Origin: an uncultured Aliiroseovarius sp.
GTDB taxonomy: Bacteria; Pseudomonadota; Alphaproteobacteria; Rhodobacterales; Rhodobacteraceae
Assembly (NCBI RefSeq): GCF_947492455.1
Contig: NZ_CANLNB010000005.1
Coordinates: 1-64,000 of the forward strand
DNA length: 64,000 bases
Direction of reading: 5' to 3'
In this document: positions 53,460 through 61,226 of the stretch, in pieces
Numbering within the stretch: the first letter of the stretch is position 1
Layout of the letters: each line of letters starts with the position of its first letter
The notes under the pieces: generated by a model
Seen by the model: only the letters and a program-made list of their open reading frames with translations
Told to the model about the DNA's origin: nothing
Databases searched by the model: none
Translations under genes and position numbers: made by a program

Positions 53460-54296
53460 TTAGTTGGGGCAAGGAATGGGGGTTTCGATGATCTCGGCGC
53501 CGCGACGCGTACGGATCGAGCAGCTTTGCTTCTGAGGGGCGTTAACTTCGCCGATGATCTCGCCCTGACCGACTTCGACGGCGTCAGTGGTTGTTTCATC
53601 CTGCGCGCCGACCAGAGCCAAAGATAGGCGGCCGCTGGCCTGAGCCTGCGCCAGTGCCGCAACCTGTCGAGGTGTAACTTCGACGGTAATGGTTCGTGCG
53701 ATGGTGGGGGCGGTTCGATCAATATCGGCGATCTGGTCCACCGCGATCAAGTCTACGTTGGCTAAAATCAGTTTGGTGATGGCCTCGGATTCGCCAACAG
53801 AGTTTACACCTGTGCCTGACCAATACACATCAACACGGTCTCCCGGACGCAGAAAGCCGGACACACCCGAACTGACGTCCACACGAATGGCAAACGCGCG
53901 CATGCCTTGTGTTAGTCGCGAAGACACCCCTGCATCAGCACCGGGACGAGATACCTTGACGGGCATCAGGGCTTCGTCTTTTTCCATCGCGCGGATCACG
54001 GTGCGGAATGGGCGTTCTCCCGCAGGGAAGATGTCCTCGATTTTCTGGAATGTGCCTTCCGGGATCGCGTTTTCGGGCCACTTCACGGCGCGAATGTCCT
54101 CGGCCGTGATCTGTTGACCGTAACGCAAGGTGCGGTTCACCACAAAGACGTCAACTGTTGGAATAACTGCCTGACGCGCTGCACGCTCGGCGTCCAGTTG
54201 GGCTTGATATCCCCCAATGAAATCACGCGCCATATATACGGCGAAGCCAGCCAGGCCGATGCCAACCACCAAGACCAGTCCGAAAATCAAGCGCAT
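53460..54296 (-). CDS. rcpC: Tad pilus assembly protein RcpC/CpaB
   Basis: The start at MRLIFGLVLVVGIGLAGFAV (54296) has a GGAA-type ribosome site, giving 278 residues with an N-terminal membrane anchor. A SAF domain (about 45-110: VNRTLRYGQQITAEDIRAVKWP) is followed by the RcpC/CpaB-type beta domain (FAIRVDVSSGVSGFLRPGDRVDVYW). It is a periplasmic partner of the secretin. Confidence 0.9.
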   Translation of the reverse strand: MRLIFGLVLVVGIGLAGFAVYMARDFIGGYQAQLDAERAARQAVIPTVDVFVVNRTLRYGQQITAEDIRAVKWPENAIPEGTFQKIEDIFPAGERPFRTVIRAMEKDEALMPVKVSRPGADAGVSSRLTQGMRAFAIRVDVSSGVSGFLRPGDRVDVYWSGTGVNSVGESEAITKLILANVDLIAVDQIADIDRTAPTIARTITVEVTPRQVAALAQAQASGRLSLALVGAQDETTTDAVEVGQGEIIGEVNAPQKQSCSIRTRRGAEIIETPIPCPN

Positions 54297-54540
54297 TCGA
54301 ATTCCTTTCGTGCATATCAATCTGCCGCCCGCGCGCTGAAAGCTGTTTGCATCTGAGGATTTGGGTCAAATCAGAGACAATACGCAGTGCCCGGGTGAAA
54401 ATCACAGGAAACGCCAATAATTTCCAGCCCATAAAGCAGGGAAGACTGAATTAATTAGAAAATGTGATCAGAGTGTCAACCTACACCTGAACGTTCGTGG
54501 CTATCTGCCGGGTATTCAGTGAGCGTAAGCGCCCTGTCCA

Positions 54541-54573
54541 AAAACAAAAGCCGCACCCTAGGGCGCGGCTTTC
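54541..54573 (-). terminator. Terminator after the Flp pilin genes
   Basis: AAAGCCGC-A-CCC and GGG-C-GCGGCTTT pair with one mismatch; on the minus strand TTTTGTTTTT follows. It comes 20 bases after the proximal pilin stop and would give high pilin transcript levels separate from rcpC. Confidence 0.85.
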
Positions 54574-54593
54574 ATATTGGTATTCGACAACAA

Positions 54594-54785
54594 TTAGTGC
54601 GAATAAATCGTCATGTTGTCCAGGGTCGACGAAATTTTGTCAGCAAGTGACGTCGTTCCGCCTGAAACCGAAGTCAACACCGCAATACCCAGACCTACGA
54701 TGGCTGCCGTCAGAACAACCCAGTCTACAGTTACAGCGCCGTCTTCATCGGCTTTGAAGTTTTTGATCATCTCAAATAGTTTCAT
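54594..54785 (-). CDS. flp: Flp family type IVb pilin, copy 1
   Basis: The 63-residue prepilin has a short leader (MKLFEMIKNFKADEDG) and cleavage expected after Gly16, before AVTVDWVVLTAAIVGLG. The canonical Flp motif has Glu-Tyr at mature positions 5-6; here Asp-Trp is used, as in related Rhodobacteraceae. The hydrophobic helix is followed by a short Ser/Thr-rich tail that could be a site of glycosylation. It differs from copy 2 at only two residues (Asn9/Thr, Thr54/Glu). Confidence 0.93.
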   Translation of the reverse strand: MKLFEMIKNFKADEDGAVTVDWVVLTAAIVGLGIAVLTSVSGGTTSLADKISSTLDNMTIYSH

Positions 54786-54829
54786 ACTATTATCCTTTAC
54801 TAGTTAAAATTACGTCGAACCCAACCTTA

Positions 54830-55021
54830 TTAGTGCGAGTAGATGGTCATGTTGTCCAGTTCGGACGAAATCTTGTCGGCCAGCGATGTGGTACCACCGG
54901 ACACCGAGGTCAGAACGGCAATGCCGAGGCCAACGATGGCTGCGGTCAGTACAACCCAGTCTACGGTTACAGCGCCGTCTTCGTCGGCTTTGAAGGTTTT
55001 GATCATCTCGAACAGTTTCAT
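54830..55021 (-). CDS. flp: Flp family type IVb pilin, copy 2
   Basis: The start at MKLFEMIKTFKADEDGAVTV (55021) gives 63 residues; the longer track frame has extra leader only. It is near-identical to copy 1, 44 bases downstream, although many synonymous bases differ, so the duplication is not recent or is kept under protein-level selection. An AAGGAAG ribosome site lies before the ATG. It is the first gene of the pilus locus. Confidence 0.93.
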   Translation of the reverse strand: MKLFEMIKTFKADEDGAVTVDWVVLTAAIVGLGIAVLTSVSGGTTSLADKISSELDNMTIYSH

Positions 55022-55349
55022 GGTATCTTCCTTAGGTTGGGCGTTCAGGATTTGTGAACGATAGGCATGATAGCTCATACACTACATTCAGCATGGCAAT
55101 AATAAGCCTTTGAAATGGGGCGAGAATTGGGCAGGTTTCGTACGTTTTCTCGTATCGAGTGAGTTTTTTCCAGCGCATTTCGTAACGTCCTGTTAATACA
55201 TGTTAAATTAGAATGTTCCGTAAGGGAAACCCCATATGCTTTTGGCTGCTATGTGTCTGAATTCTTCAGAAATTCAGGAAAAACTGGCACTTCTCGACCC
55301 AATCTGCGAGAAATGAATCAGTTAATGAGATAGAGCAGAGAACCGCAAA
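55022..55349. other. 328-bp divergent promoter region
   Basis: This AT-rich region lies between flp (minus) and the lytic transglycosylase gene (plus). It holds a TTAATACATGTTAA palindrome near 55192-55206 and a second AT-rich patch, but no clear -35/-10 pair was fixed. No gene or RNA is recognised. Confidence 0.5.
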
Positions 55350-56189
55350 ATGCGGCGATTAATGTATATCGGAACGGTCTGGGCCTTTGGATGGGCTGGT
55401 CTTGCCTATGGGCAGGAAACACCGCCGCCATTTCCCGACTTCACCTTCAAACGCGTCACCGTTCCACAGGCAGGCGCGGTCAAGAGGTTGACCGTTCAGA
55501 TTGATCCCGAAGAACAGGCTGCTGCGCTTGCCGTGCAAGCTCAACCCGCCCCAATGGCGGACCCAGAAGTTGTGCTGCCCCTGCCAACACCGACCGCATG
55601 GGATTGGTTCTGGCAGGAGGTCTCGCCCAAGCTTGCTGACAGGGGTCCTGCCAATATTCAAAAAGCCATCTTTGCAATTTCTGATCGCGACGGGTTAGAC
55701 CTGCCCCGGTTGCAGCACCTACAAGATATCGCGCGTCTGCATGGCGCGGATATCTTGCGGGTGACCGTTGGAACGCAGGTGTCTCCTGCGCTTGTTGTTG
55801 CGTTGATTTCAGTTGAAAGCTCGGGCCGCACTCAGGCAGTCAGCGAGGCCGGGGCCGAAGGGCTGATGCAGCTAATCCCTGCAACGGCCGAGCGGTTCGG
55901 CGTGACCGACAGCACAGATCCGGCGCAAAACATCAAAGGGGGCGTGGCCTATTTGGAATGGCTGATCAAGCATTTCCAAGGCGATCCGATCTTCGCGCTT
56001 GCGGGCTATAACGCGGGCGAAAACGCAGTGGGCGAGCATGGTGGGATCCCTCCATACGCCGAAACGCGCGCCTATGTGCCCAAGGTGCTGGCTGCATGGC
56101 ATGTCGCGCGCGGATTATGTAAGACGCCGCCCGTGCTGTTGACGGATGGCTGCGTGTTTACGGTGATGGGAGCCCCCTCAAATGGGTGA
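55350..56189 (+). CDS. Lytic transglycosylase (SLT domain)
   Basis: The 279-residue protein has a signal-like N-terminus (MRRLMYIGTVWAFGWAGLAYG) and a goose-lysozyme-type SLT domain at about 145-250. The catalytic Glu is in ISVESSGRTQAVS, followed by GAEGLMQLIPATAERFG and YNAGENAV. It cuts peptidoglycan, which would help the pilus secretin or another envelope machine to pass the wall. The end overlaps the HAD-UbiA gene by 8 bases, tying it to the arabinose-lipid genes. Confidence 0.9.
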   Translation: MRRLMYIGTVWAFGWAGLAYGQETPPPFPDFTFKRVTVPQAGAVKRLTVQIDPEEQAAALAVQAQPAPMADPEVVLPLPTPTAWDWFWQEVSPKLADRGPANIQKAIFAISDRDGLDLPRLQHLQDIARLHGADILRVTVGTQVSPALVVALISVESSGRTQAVSEAGAEGLMQLIPATAERFGVTDSTDPAQNIKGGVAYLEWLIKHFQGDPIFALAGYNAGENAVGEHGGIPPYAETRAYVPKVLAAWHVARGLCKTPPVLLTDGCVFTVMGAPSNG

Positions 56190-57630
56190 TGACGTGCAAA
56201 AGAAACCTCTGGTTTTGGACATTGATGGAACCTTTCTGCGCACGGATATTCTGTTCGAAAGCTTCTGGTCCGCCCTTGGCAAAGATCCCATCCGCGCCCT
56301 GAAAGTGAGCGTTCTGAACCTGAAACAGCCCGCGCGCCTGAAGGCCGAACTGGCCGAGATTGCAAACCTGCGCACAGATCTTCTTCCGGTCGAGCCGGAG
56401 GTCGCCCGGCTTGCCGAACAGGCCAAATCCGAGGGGCGCGAGGTCATCCTCGCTTCGGCCTCGCACCAGCCGTTAGTTGAAGCGTTGGCCCGCGACCACG
56501 ACCTGTCGCCGCGTGTTTTTGCGTCGGACGGAAAGACCAACCTGAAAGGGGACCGCAAGGCCGCGGCCTTGGTCGACACCTTTGGCGCGCAAGGGTTTGA
56601 CTATGCCGGCAATGCGCCTGTGGATCGGGCGATCTGGTCCCAAGCGGATCACGCCATTGTCGTCGGAGACGCCGCATCCGCACGCCAGATCGAAGCGCGA
56701 GGGCAGGCCCTTACGCGGATCAAAGGCGGTTGGCGGATGGCCGATGTGCTGCGCAGTTTCCGCCCGCACCAATGGGTCAAGAACATCCTGCTGCTTCTTC
56801 CGATGATCGCGAGCCACGCGTTTGATATGTCGACATTTATTGCGGCGCTGCTCGGTATTGTCGCCTTCTCGGCGGCTGCCTCGTCGATTTATCTGGTGAA
56901 TGACCTGCTGGATCTGGAAGCCGACCGCCTGCATGTCAAAAAGAAGAACCGGCCGTTCGCCTCGGGTGCCGTTCCGATCCAGATCGGCATGCTGTGTTTC
57001 CTGCTTCTGTCCGCCATTGCCTTGGGGGTGGCCGTGGCGCTGTCCTGGGCATTCCTTGGCGTGGTCGCCTTCTACATGGTGATGTCGTTGGCCTATTCGC
57101 TGAAGCTGAAGCGGATGCGGTGGATCGATATTGCGGTACTGGCTTCGCTCTATACCCTTCGCGTTGTGGCAGGTGCGGCGGCGACCGGGATCTATATCTC
57201 GGGCTACCTTCTGGTCTTTGTTTTCCCGGTATTTCTTGCACTTGGCTGTGTGAAGCGCCTGACCGAACTGACCCTGGCCACCTCGGACGAGCGTCTGCCC
57301 GGCCGCGGCTATGGCCGCCCAGATCGTCCCGATCTGCTGAACGTTGCAGCTATTGGCGTGGTTGCTGCATTGGTCTCATTTTTTCTCTATTCCTTCACCG
57401 AGCAAGCCATCGGTCTTTATAAAACTCGCTGGCTTTTGTGGGTGGCGATAATCCCATTGGCGTGGTGGCTCATTCGCATGGTGTCGCTGGGCTGGCATGG
57501 CAAGCAGGATTACGACCCGATTGTCTTTGCCATGAAGGACAAACGCGGCATCGGGTTGATCCTGATGACACTGGCCATCATGTTCTACGCCGCCGGTCTG
57601 TGGCAGCAGTGGTTCGGGGTCGGGGGCTGA
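56182..57630 (+). CDS. HAD phosphatase-UbiA fusion (DPPR synthase-like)
   Basis: The protein has 482 residues in two domains. Residues about 8-185 are a HAD phosphatase (LVLDIDGTFLRTD motif I, ILASAS motif II, KGDRK motif III). About 190-482 is a UbiA prenyltransferase with RPHQWVKN, the NDLLDLEADRLH diphosphate-binding motif and many helices. The RPHQWVKN form is that of decaprenyl-phosphate 5-phosphoribose synthase, which joins PRPP to polyprenyl phosphate; the HAD part could remove the 5-phosphate. DprE1- and DprE2-like genes 430 bases on complete the route to polyprenylphosphoryl-arabinose. Confidence 0.85.
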   Translation: MGDDVQKKPLVLDIDGTFLRTDILFESFWSALGKDPIRALKVSVLNLKQPARLKAELAEIANLRTDLLPVEPEVARLAEQAKSEGREVILASASHQPLVEALARDHDLSPRVFASDGKTNLKGDRKAAALVDTFGAQGFDYAGNAPVDRAIWSQADHAIVVGDAASARQIEARGQALTRIKGGWRMADVLRSFRPHQWVKNILLLLPMIASHAFDMSTFIAALLGIVAFSAAASSIYLVNDLLDLEADRLHVKKKNRPFASGAVPIQIGMLCFLLLSAIALGVAVALSWAFLGVVAFYMVMSLAYSLKLKRMRWIDIAVLASLYTLRVVAGAAATGIYISGYLLVFVFPVFLALGCVKRLTELTLATSDERLPGRGYGRPDRPDLLNVAAIGVVAALVSFFLYSFTEQAIGLYKTRWLLWVAIIPLAWWLIRMVSLGWHGKQDYDPIVFAMKDKRGIGLILMTLAIMFYAAGLWQQWFGVGG

Positions 57631-57665
57631 CGGTCCCAGCCGAAACGGTGCAATTAAAGCAAGTT

Positions 57666-57696
57666 GGGGTCCCTATGGGACCCCGTTTGTTTTTTG
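57666..57696 (+). terminator. Terminator after the HAD-UbiA gene
   Basis: GGGGTCCC-TAT-GGGACCCC is a perfect 8-bp stem followed by GTTTGTTTTTT. It ends the slt-ubiA transcript. Confidence 0.85.
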
Positions 57697-57752
57697 ATCC
57701 AAGGGGACCTTGAGCCCGTAATCCAGATACCAACAGAAACTGGAGTGAGACC

Positions 57753-58022
57753 ATGAAAAACCTGACGATCTGCGTATCAACCGTACTTTTGCTGGCGGCA
57801 TCGCCTGCGCTGGCCGGAAAGAACAATCCCGAAGAAGCCAAAGCCATGGCATCGGCCTTGAAGAAGGGTGGAGGCGGTAACAACTCGCCCCTGAAAGAAG
57901 CGCTTAGCCTTGAGGGCAATGGCGGCGTCGCCAAGTTTGTGTCCGGTGGCGGAAATGGCGGCTGGGGCAATGTCGGCTCGACCCTGACCGGTACACCGGG
58001 GCAGTCCGTATCGGGCCGCTAA
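57753..58022 (+). CDS. Small secreted Gly/Asn-rich protein, unknown
   Basis: The 89-residue protein has a clear signal peptide (MKNLTICVSTVLLLAASPALA) and a mature part of 68 residues rich in Gly, Asn, Ser and Lys (KKGGGGNNSPLKEAL; GNGGVAKFVSGGGNGGWGN). A GGAG ribosome site is at the right distance. It has its own space between two terminators, so it is a separate transcript. No family is recognised. The Ser/Thr/Gly-rich tail could be a carrier or glycosylated structure, but nothing proves it. Confidence 0.7.
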   Translation: MKNLTICVSTVLLLAASPALAGKNNPEEAKAMASALKKGGGGNNSPLKEALSLEGNGGVAKFVSGGGNGGWGNVGSTLTGTPGQSVSGR

Positions 58023-58034
58023 CTATTGAGAACC

Positions 58035-58062
58035 AAAGCCCCCACGCGACGGTGGGGGCTTT
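58035..58062. terminator. Bidirectional terminator
   Basis: AAAGCCCCCAC-GCGACG-GTGGGGGCTTT is a perfect 11-bp stem between the plus-strand small protein gene and the minus-strand dprE2-like gene, whose stop is 5 bases away. It can serve both. Confidence 0.8.
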
Positions 58063-58066
58063 GAGA

Positions 58067-58804
58067 TCAGATCGACATTTTCTTGAAGATAAATTCGGGG
58101 ATATGTCGGATGATCAGCATGATGTAGCGCCAGAAAAACGGCGTGTAGATCACGTTCTTCTGCTTCTCGACCGCTTTCAGAATGTCCTTGGCCACGGCCT
58201 CGGGCGAGGCGACAAGAAACATCCCCTCGATGCTCCACGTCATCGCCGTATCCACAAAGCCGGGCTTCACGGTCACAACATGTCCGCCAGAACGGGTCAG
58301 GCGGTTGCGCAGGCCCGACAGATAGGTGGCAAAGCCCGCCTTGGCCGAGCCGTAGACATAGTTCCCGATCCGTCCGCGATCCCCGGCGACCGATCCCACG
58401 CCCACAACGGTGCCCGCGCCGCGTGCTTCGATCACCGGAGCCAACTGGGTCAGGAAGGTCGCAGGGCCGGTGTGGCTGTCTTTGATGACTCCGTCGATCA
58501 GGCGGGGATCGGCGTCAATCGCGTCTTGCGGCGGCATGGACCCGACGAAGACAGCGGCGTTGATCACACCCTCCATCTGTTCGGCGCGCGCGATGATCGG
58601 GCCGAAGGTGGCGCTGTCGCGGGCATCGAATTTCATCGCAATGGCCTCGACCCCGCGCACAGACAGATCCGTGGCCGAGCGTTTCAGGTCGTCCATATCG
58701 CGGCCCGCCAGAATGACACTGGCGCCTTGATCGGCCACCGCATTGGCGAAGGCGCGCGCCATCGAGGACGTTGCCCCCAGAATGATCCAACATTGCTGTG
58801 TCAT
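58067..58804 (-). CDS. dprE2: Short-chain dehydrogenase, DprE2-like epimerase subunit
   Basis: The 245-residue SDR has a cofactor motif ILGATSSMARA near the N-terminus, catalytic Ser in VVGVGSVAGDRG and Tyr-x3-Lys in NYVYGSAKAG. The C-terminal segment IYTPFFWRYIMLIIRHIPEFIFKKM is hydrophobic, as in DprE2, and may attach it to the membrane. It would reduce the 2-keto intermediate made by DprE1 to polyprenylphosphoryl-arabinose. It overlaps the dprE1-like gene by 4 bases. Confidence 0.83.
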   Translation of the reverse strand: MTQQCWIILGATSSMARAFANAVADQGASVILAGRDMDDLKRSATDLSVRGVEAIAMKFDARDSATFGPIIARAEQMEGVINAAVFVGSMPPQDAIDADPRLIDGVIKDSHTGPATFLTQLAPVIEARGAGTVVGVGSVAGDRGRIGNYVYGSAKAGFATYLSGLRNRLTRSGGHVVTVKPGFVDTAMTWSIEGMFLVASPEAVAKDILKAVEKQKNVIYTPFFWRYIMLIIRHIPEFIFKKMSI

Positions 58805-60123
58805 GACGCATCTCCTGCCGTGCGCAGATCAAGCCGCCGCACCATGTCGGTTTCAAGGGCATGGTCGGGATCGGCTTTGTTCACAGCCTTCACCCAATCG
58901 CCATGCTCCGGATACATCGCCTTGATCGCAGGGCCGGTGGCCAGCGCATCCTTGGCCAGATAGAGCCGCCCGCCCGCGTCGACGGTCATGTCTTCCAGCA
59001 TCCCGATCAGCTCGGGCGCAGCATCGCGCGCCGGGAAATCCACGGCCAGCGTATAGCCCTCCATCGGGAAACTCATGTGCCCCGCGCGCCCCGGTCCCAT
59101 GCGCTTCAGCACCGCAAGGGGCGAGGCAAGGCCCGCGCCAGCGATTTCGGACAGCATCTTTTTCAGCGCGTCAGCCTGATCCAGCGGGACGACGTTTTGG
59201 AACTGATAGAACCCGCGCTTGCCATAGAGGCGGTTCCAGTCGTGGATTTTATCCAACGGGAAGAAGAACTCGTCGATCCGCTTGACCGAGGACCGGCCCG
59301 AGGTGGGTACGCGTTTGTAATACGCGTTGTTGAAACTCCGCACGATGGGGCCGGACAGGGCAAAGCCCGGCGCATCCATCGGGATTTTCTTCGACGGTTT
59401 CGCCTTGGGGAGCAGCCCGGCGGCCAGCTCGGCCTCTTCGACGATGCCGCGGCCAAGGCTGGCGCCCGTTGCAGTGGCGTCGATCCAGCCCACGCAATAG
59501 CTGGCTTGGCTGGCGTCCAGCAGGGCCAGATGCGCGTCCCAGTCCTCGGCCCGTTGCTCGGTTACCATCATCACGTCGCCGGGGCAGGGTTTCAGCTGCA
59601 GTTTTGCGTCGGCAATCACGCCGGTCTGCCCGATCCCGCCCATCGTGGCGCGGAACAGGCCCGCATTGCGGTCGGGCGTAGCGACCGTGCGCTTTTCGCC
59701 GTTCAGCAGCGTGACCGACAGAACATGCTGCCCAAAGCTGCCTTCCTTGTGGTGGTTCTTGCCGTGCACATCCTGCGCAATGCAGCCGCCCACGGTGGCG
59801 AAACCTGTGCCGGGCATGACGGCGGGCAGCCAGCCTTGCGGGGCAAAGACCTTTGCCAGCGTGGTGATGGTCACACCCGCCTCGACCGACACGACACCTG
59901 TCTCGGCGTCGAAATCCAGAATGCGGTTCATGCGCGTCATGTCGATGGCGCGGCCCCCGTCATTCAGGGGCGCATCGCCATAAGAGCGGCAACTGCCAAT
60001 CGCCGGGCAAGTCGTGTCTGCCAAAGTGCTTTTCAGCGTGCTGGCACGTTCAGGCCGTGCCAGTTCTGCCGTGGCTGTGCGCACGCGGCCCCAGCCTGAA
60101 TACTCAGTTGTTTTCCAAACCAT
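58801..60123 (-). CDS. dprE1: FAD-binding oxidase, DprE1-like epimerase subunit
   Basis: The 440-residue protein lines up with mycobacterial DprE1 along its length. It has CRSYGDAPLNDGG, the FAD-binding TVGGCIAQDVHGKNHH with the conserved His120, WNRLYGKRGFYQFQ, and the substrate-binding Lys391 in RLYLAKD. It oxidises polyprenylphosphoryl-ribose at C2. The Cys387 of the mycobacterial enzyme (WNICVDFP) is replaced by Ala360 (GYTLAVDFP). Coupled to dprE2 by a 4-base overlap and to the upstream membrane protein by 20 bases. Confidence 0.88.
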   Translation of the reverse strand: MVWKTTEYSGWGRVRTATAELARPERASTLKSTLADTTCPAIGSCRSYGDAPLNDGGRAIDMTRMNRILDFDAETGVVSVEAGVTITTLAKVFAPQGWLPAVMPGTGFATVGGCIAQDVHGKNHHKEGSFGQHVLSVTLLNGEKRTVATPDRNAGLFRATMGGIGQTGVIADAKLQLKPCPGDVMMVTEQRAEDWDAHLALLDASQASYCVGWIDATATGASLGRGIVEEAELAAGLLPKAKPSKKIPMDAPGFALSGPIVRSFNNAYYKRVPTSGRSSVKRIDEFFFPLDKIHDWNRLYGKRGFYQFQNVVPLDQADALKKMLSEIAGAGLASPLAVLKRMGPGRAGHMSFPMEGYTLAVDFPARDAAPELIGMLEDMTVDAGGRLYLAKDALATGPAIKAMYPEHGDWVKAVNKADPDHALETDMVRRLDLRTAGDAS

Positions 60124-61135
60124 GGTGATGTCTCAATGAAATTCTCTCGGCTACGGGGAAGACCAGAAGGCCGATCCCAATCGCGAACCAAAGGGTTGTG
60201 ACGCGGATGATGGCGGTGGCGGGCAGGCTGGTTTCAAGCGGCACGCCTTCAAGCGCCAGAAGGGCGACCATTGCCGCTTCCGCGCCGCCGACGCCACCGG
60301 GTGCGCCGGTCAGGCCGCCAGCGAGTGTTGAGAAGACGAAGATGGCCACCGCTTTGGCAAATCCGATATCGGCGCCCATCCACATCAGAAGCAGGTGAAA
60401 GGCATAGCCCTCGGCAATCCAACCGATGACGCCAATCAGGGCGGCAATGGCGATCAGAGTAGGCGAGGTGAAGGCGGCAAGCGACTGCGCTGCACGGCGC
60501 AGTTTGGCCCAGAGGCGCGGCAAACGGCCCGTCAGGCGGTGGCCCATCGTGGCGAAGCCCGCTAAGAGGCGGGGGCGGGTGGCGGCGAAGGCTGCGATCA
60601 AGGCCAAAATGGTAACGGGCAAGCCACCCGCGATGCCGGTGGTCGAAAAGGCCAGCGCCAGACCAAGGATCAGCGCCATCGCGGTCAGGTCCGAGGCCCG
60701 GTCGATCAGGACCAAGGGCGCCGTGCGCTCAAAACTCCAGCCGGTTTCACGGCGCAGCCAGCGCATCCGCACCAGCTCGCCTACGCGGCCTGGAGTGACG
60801 GACATGGCAAAGCCGCCAAGGAAATGGCGCAGGTCTTGCATCAGCCCAGTGGGCAGGCCCAGTTTGCGCGCGAAGACGTGCCAGCGCAGACCGCGAAATA
60901 CATAGTTTACAAGGCTCAGCGCCAGAAGAATGGCGAACTGTCCCCACGACAGTTTCATCAGCTGCGTACGGGTTTCTTCCCACCCGGTGGCCGCGGCCAA
61001 ACCGATCAGCCCTGCCAGCACCAGCCCGAAAAGGCTCAGCAAAACAAGCGTATCGCGTAGCCGCTTGTGCGCGGCTGGGCGGGTTGATTGTTTCCCTGCG
61101 GTGGACGATGCCATGTTTGCGCTGCTCATTGTCAT
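60104..61135 (-). CDS. Flippase-like membrane protein (LPG synthase TM/UPF0104 type)
   Basis: The 343-residue protein has about eight hydrophobic segments and the conserved pieces YVFRGLRWHVFARKLG, HFLGGFAMSVTPGRVGELVR and LAGGLTGAPGGVGGAEAAM. This is the lysylphosphatidylglycerol-synthase transmembrane family, which includes AglD-like and other lipid-linked sugar proteins. It is the first gene of a minus-strand run with dprE1 and dprE2, so it may flip or use the arabinose lipid. The first 30 residues (Ser/Thr/Lys-rich) are cytoplasmic. Confidence 0.75.
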   Translation of the reverse strand: MTMSSANMASSTAGKQSTRPAAHKRLRDTLVLLSLFGLVLAGLIGLAAATGWEETRTQLMKLSWGQFAILLALSLVNYVFRGLRWHVFARKLGLPTGLMQDLRHFLGGFAMSVTPGRVGELVRMRWLRRETGWSFERTAPLVLIDRASDLTAMALILGLALAFSTTGIAGGLPVTILALIAAFAATRPRLLAGFATMGHRLTGRLPRLWAKLRRAAQSLAAFTSPTLIAIAALIGVIGWIAEGYAFHLLLMWMGADIGFAKAVAIFVFSTLAGGLTGAPGGVGGAEAAMVALLALEGVPLETSLPATAIIRVTTLWFAIGIGLLVFPVAERISLRHHHGLENN

Positions 61136-61226
61136 TGCCCGACTTATGGCCGGGGATTGAGGCGAGATTATGAAAGCTGAGCATCAATTACGAGGGGAAA
61201 AGTGAGGCAAATCGCGCATTCTCACC

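Noticed and set aside
55190-55206. TTAATACATGTTAA as a CtrA box for flp control
   Set aside because: Spacing is 6 rather than the usual 7 bases between the TTAA halves and the final C is missing; kept only as a palindrome in the gap entry.
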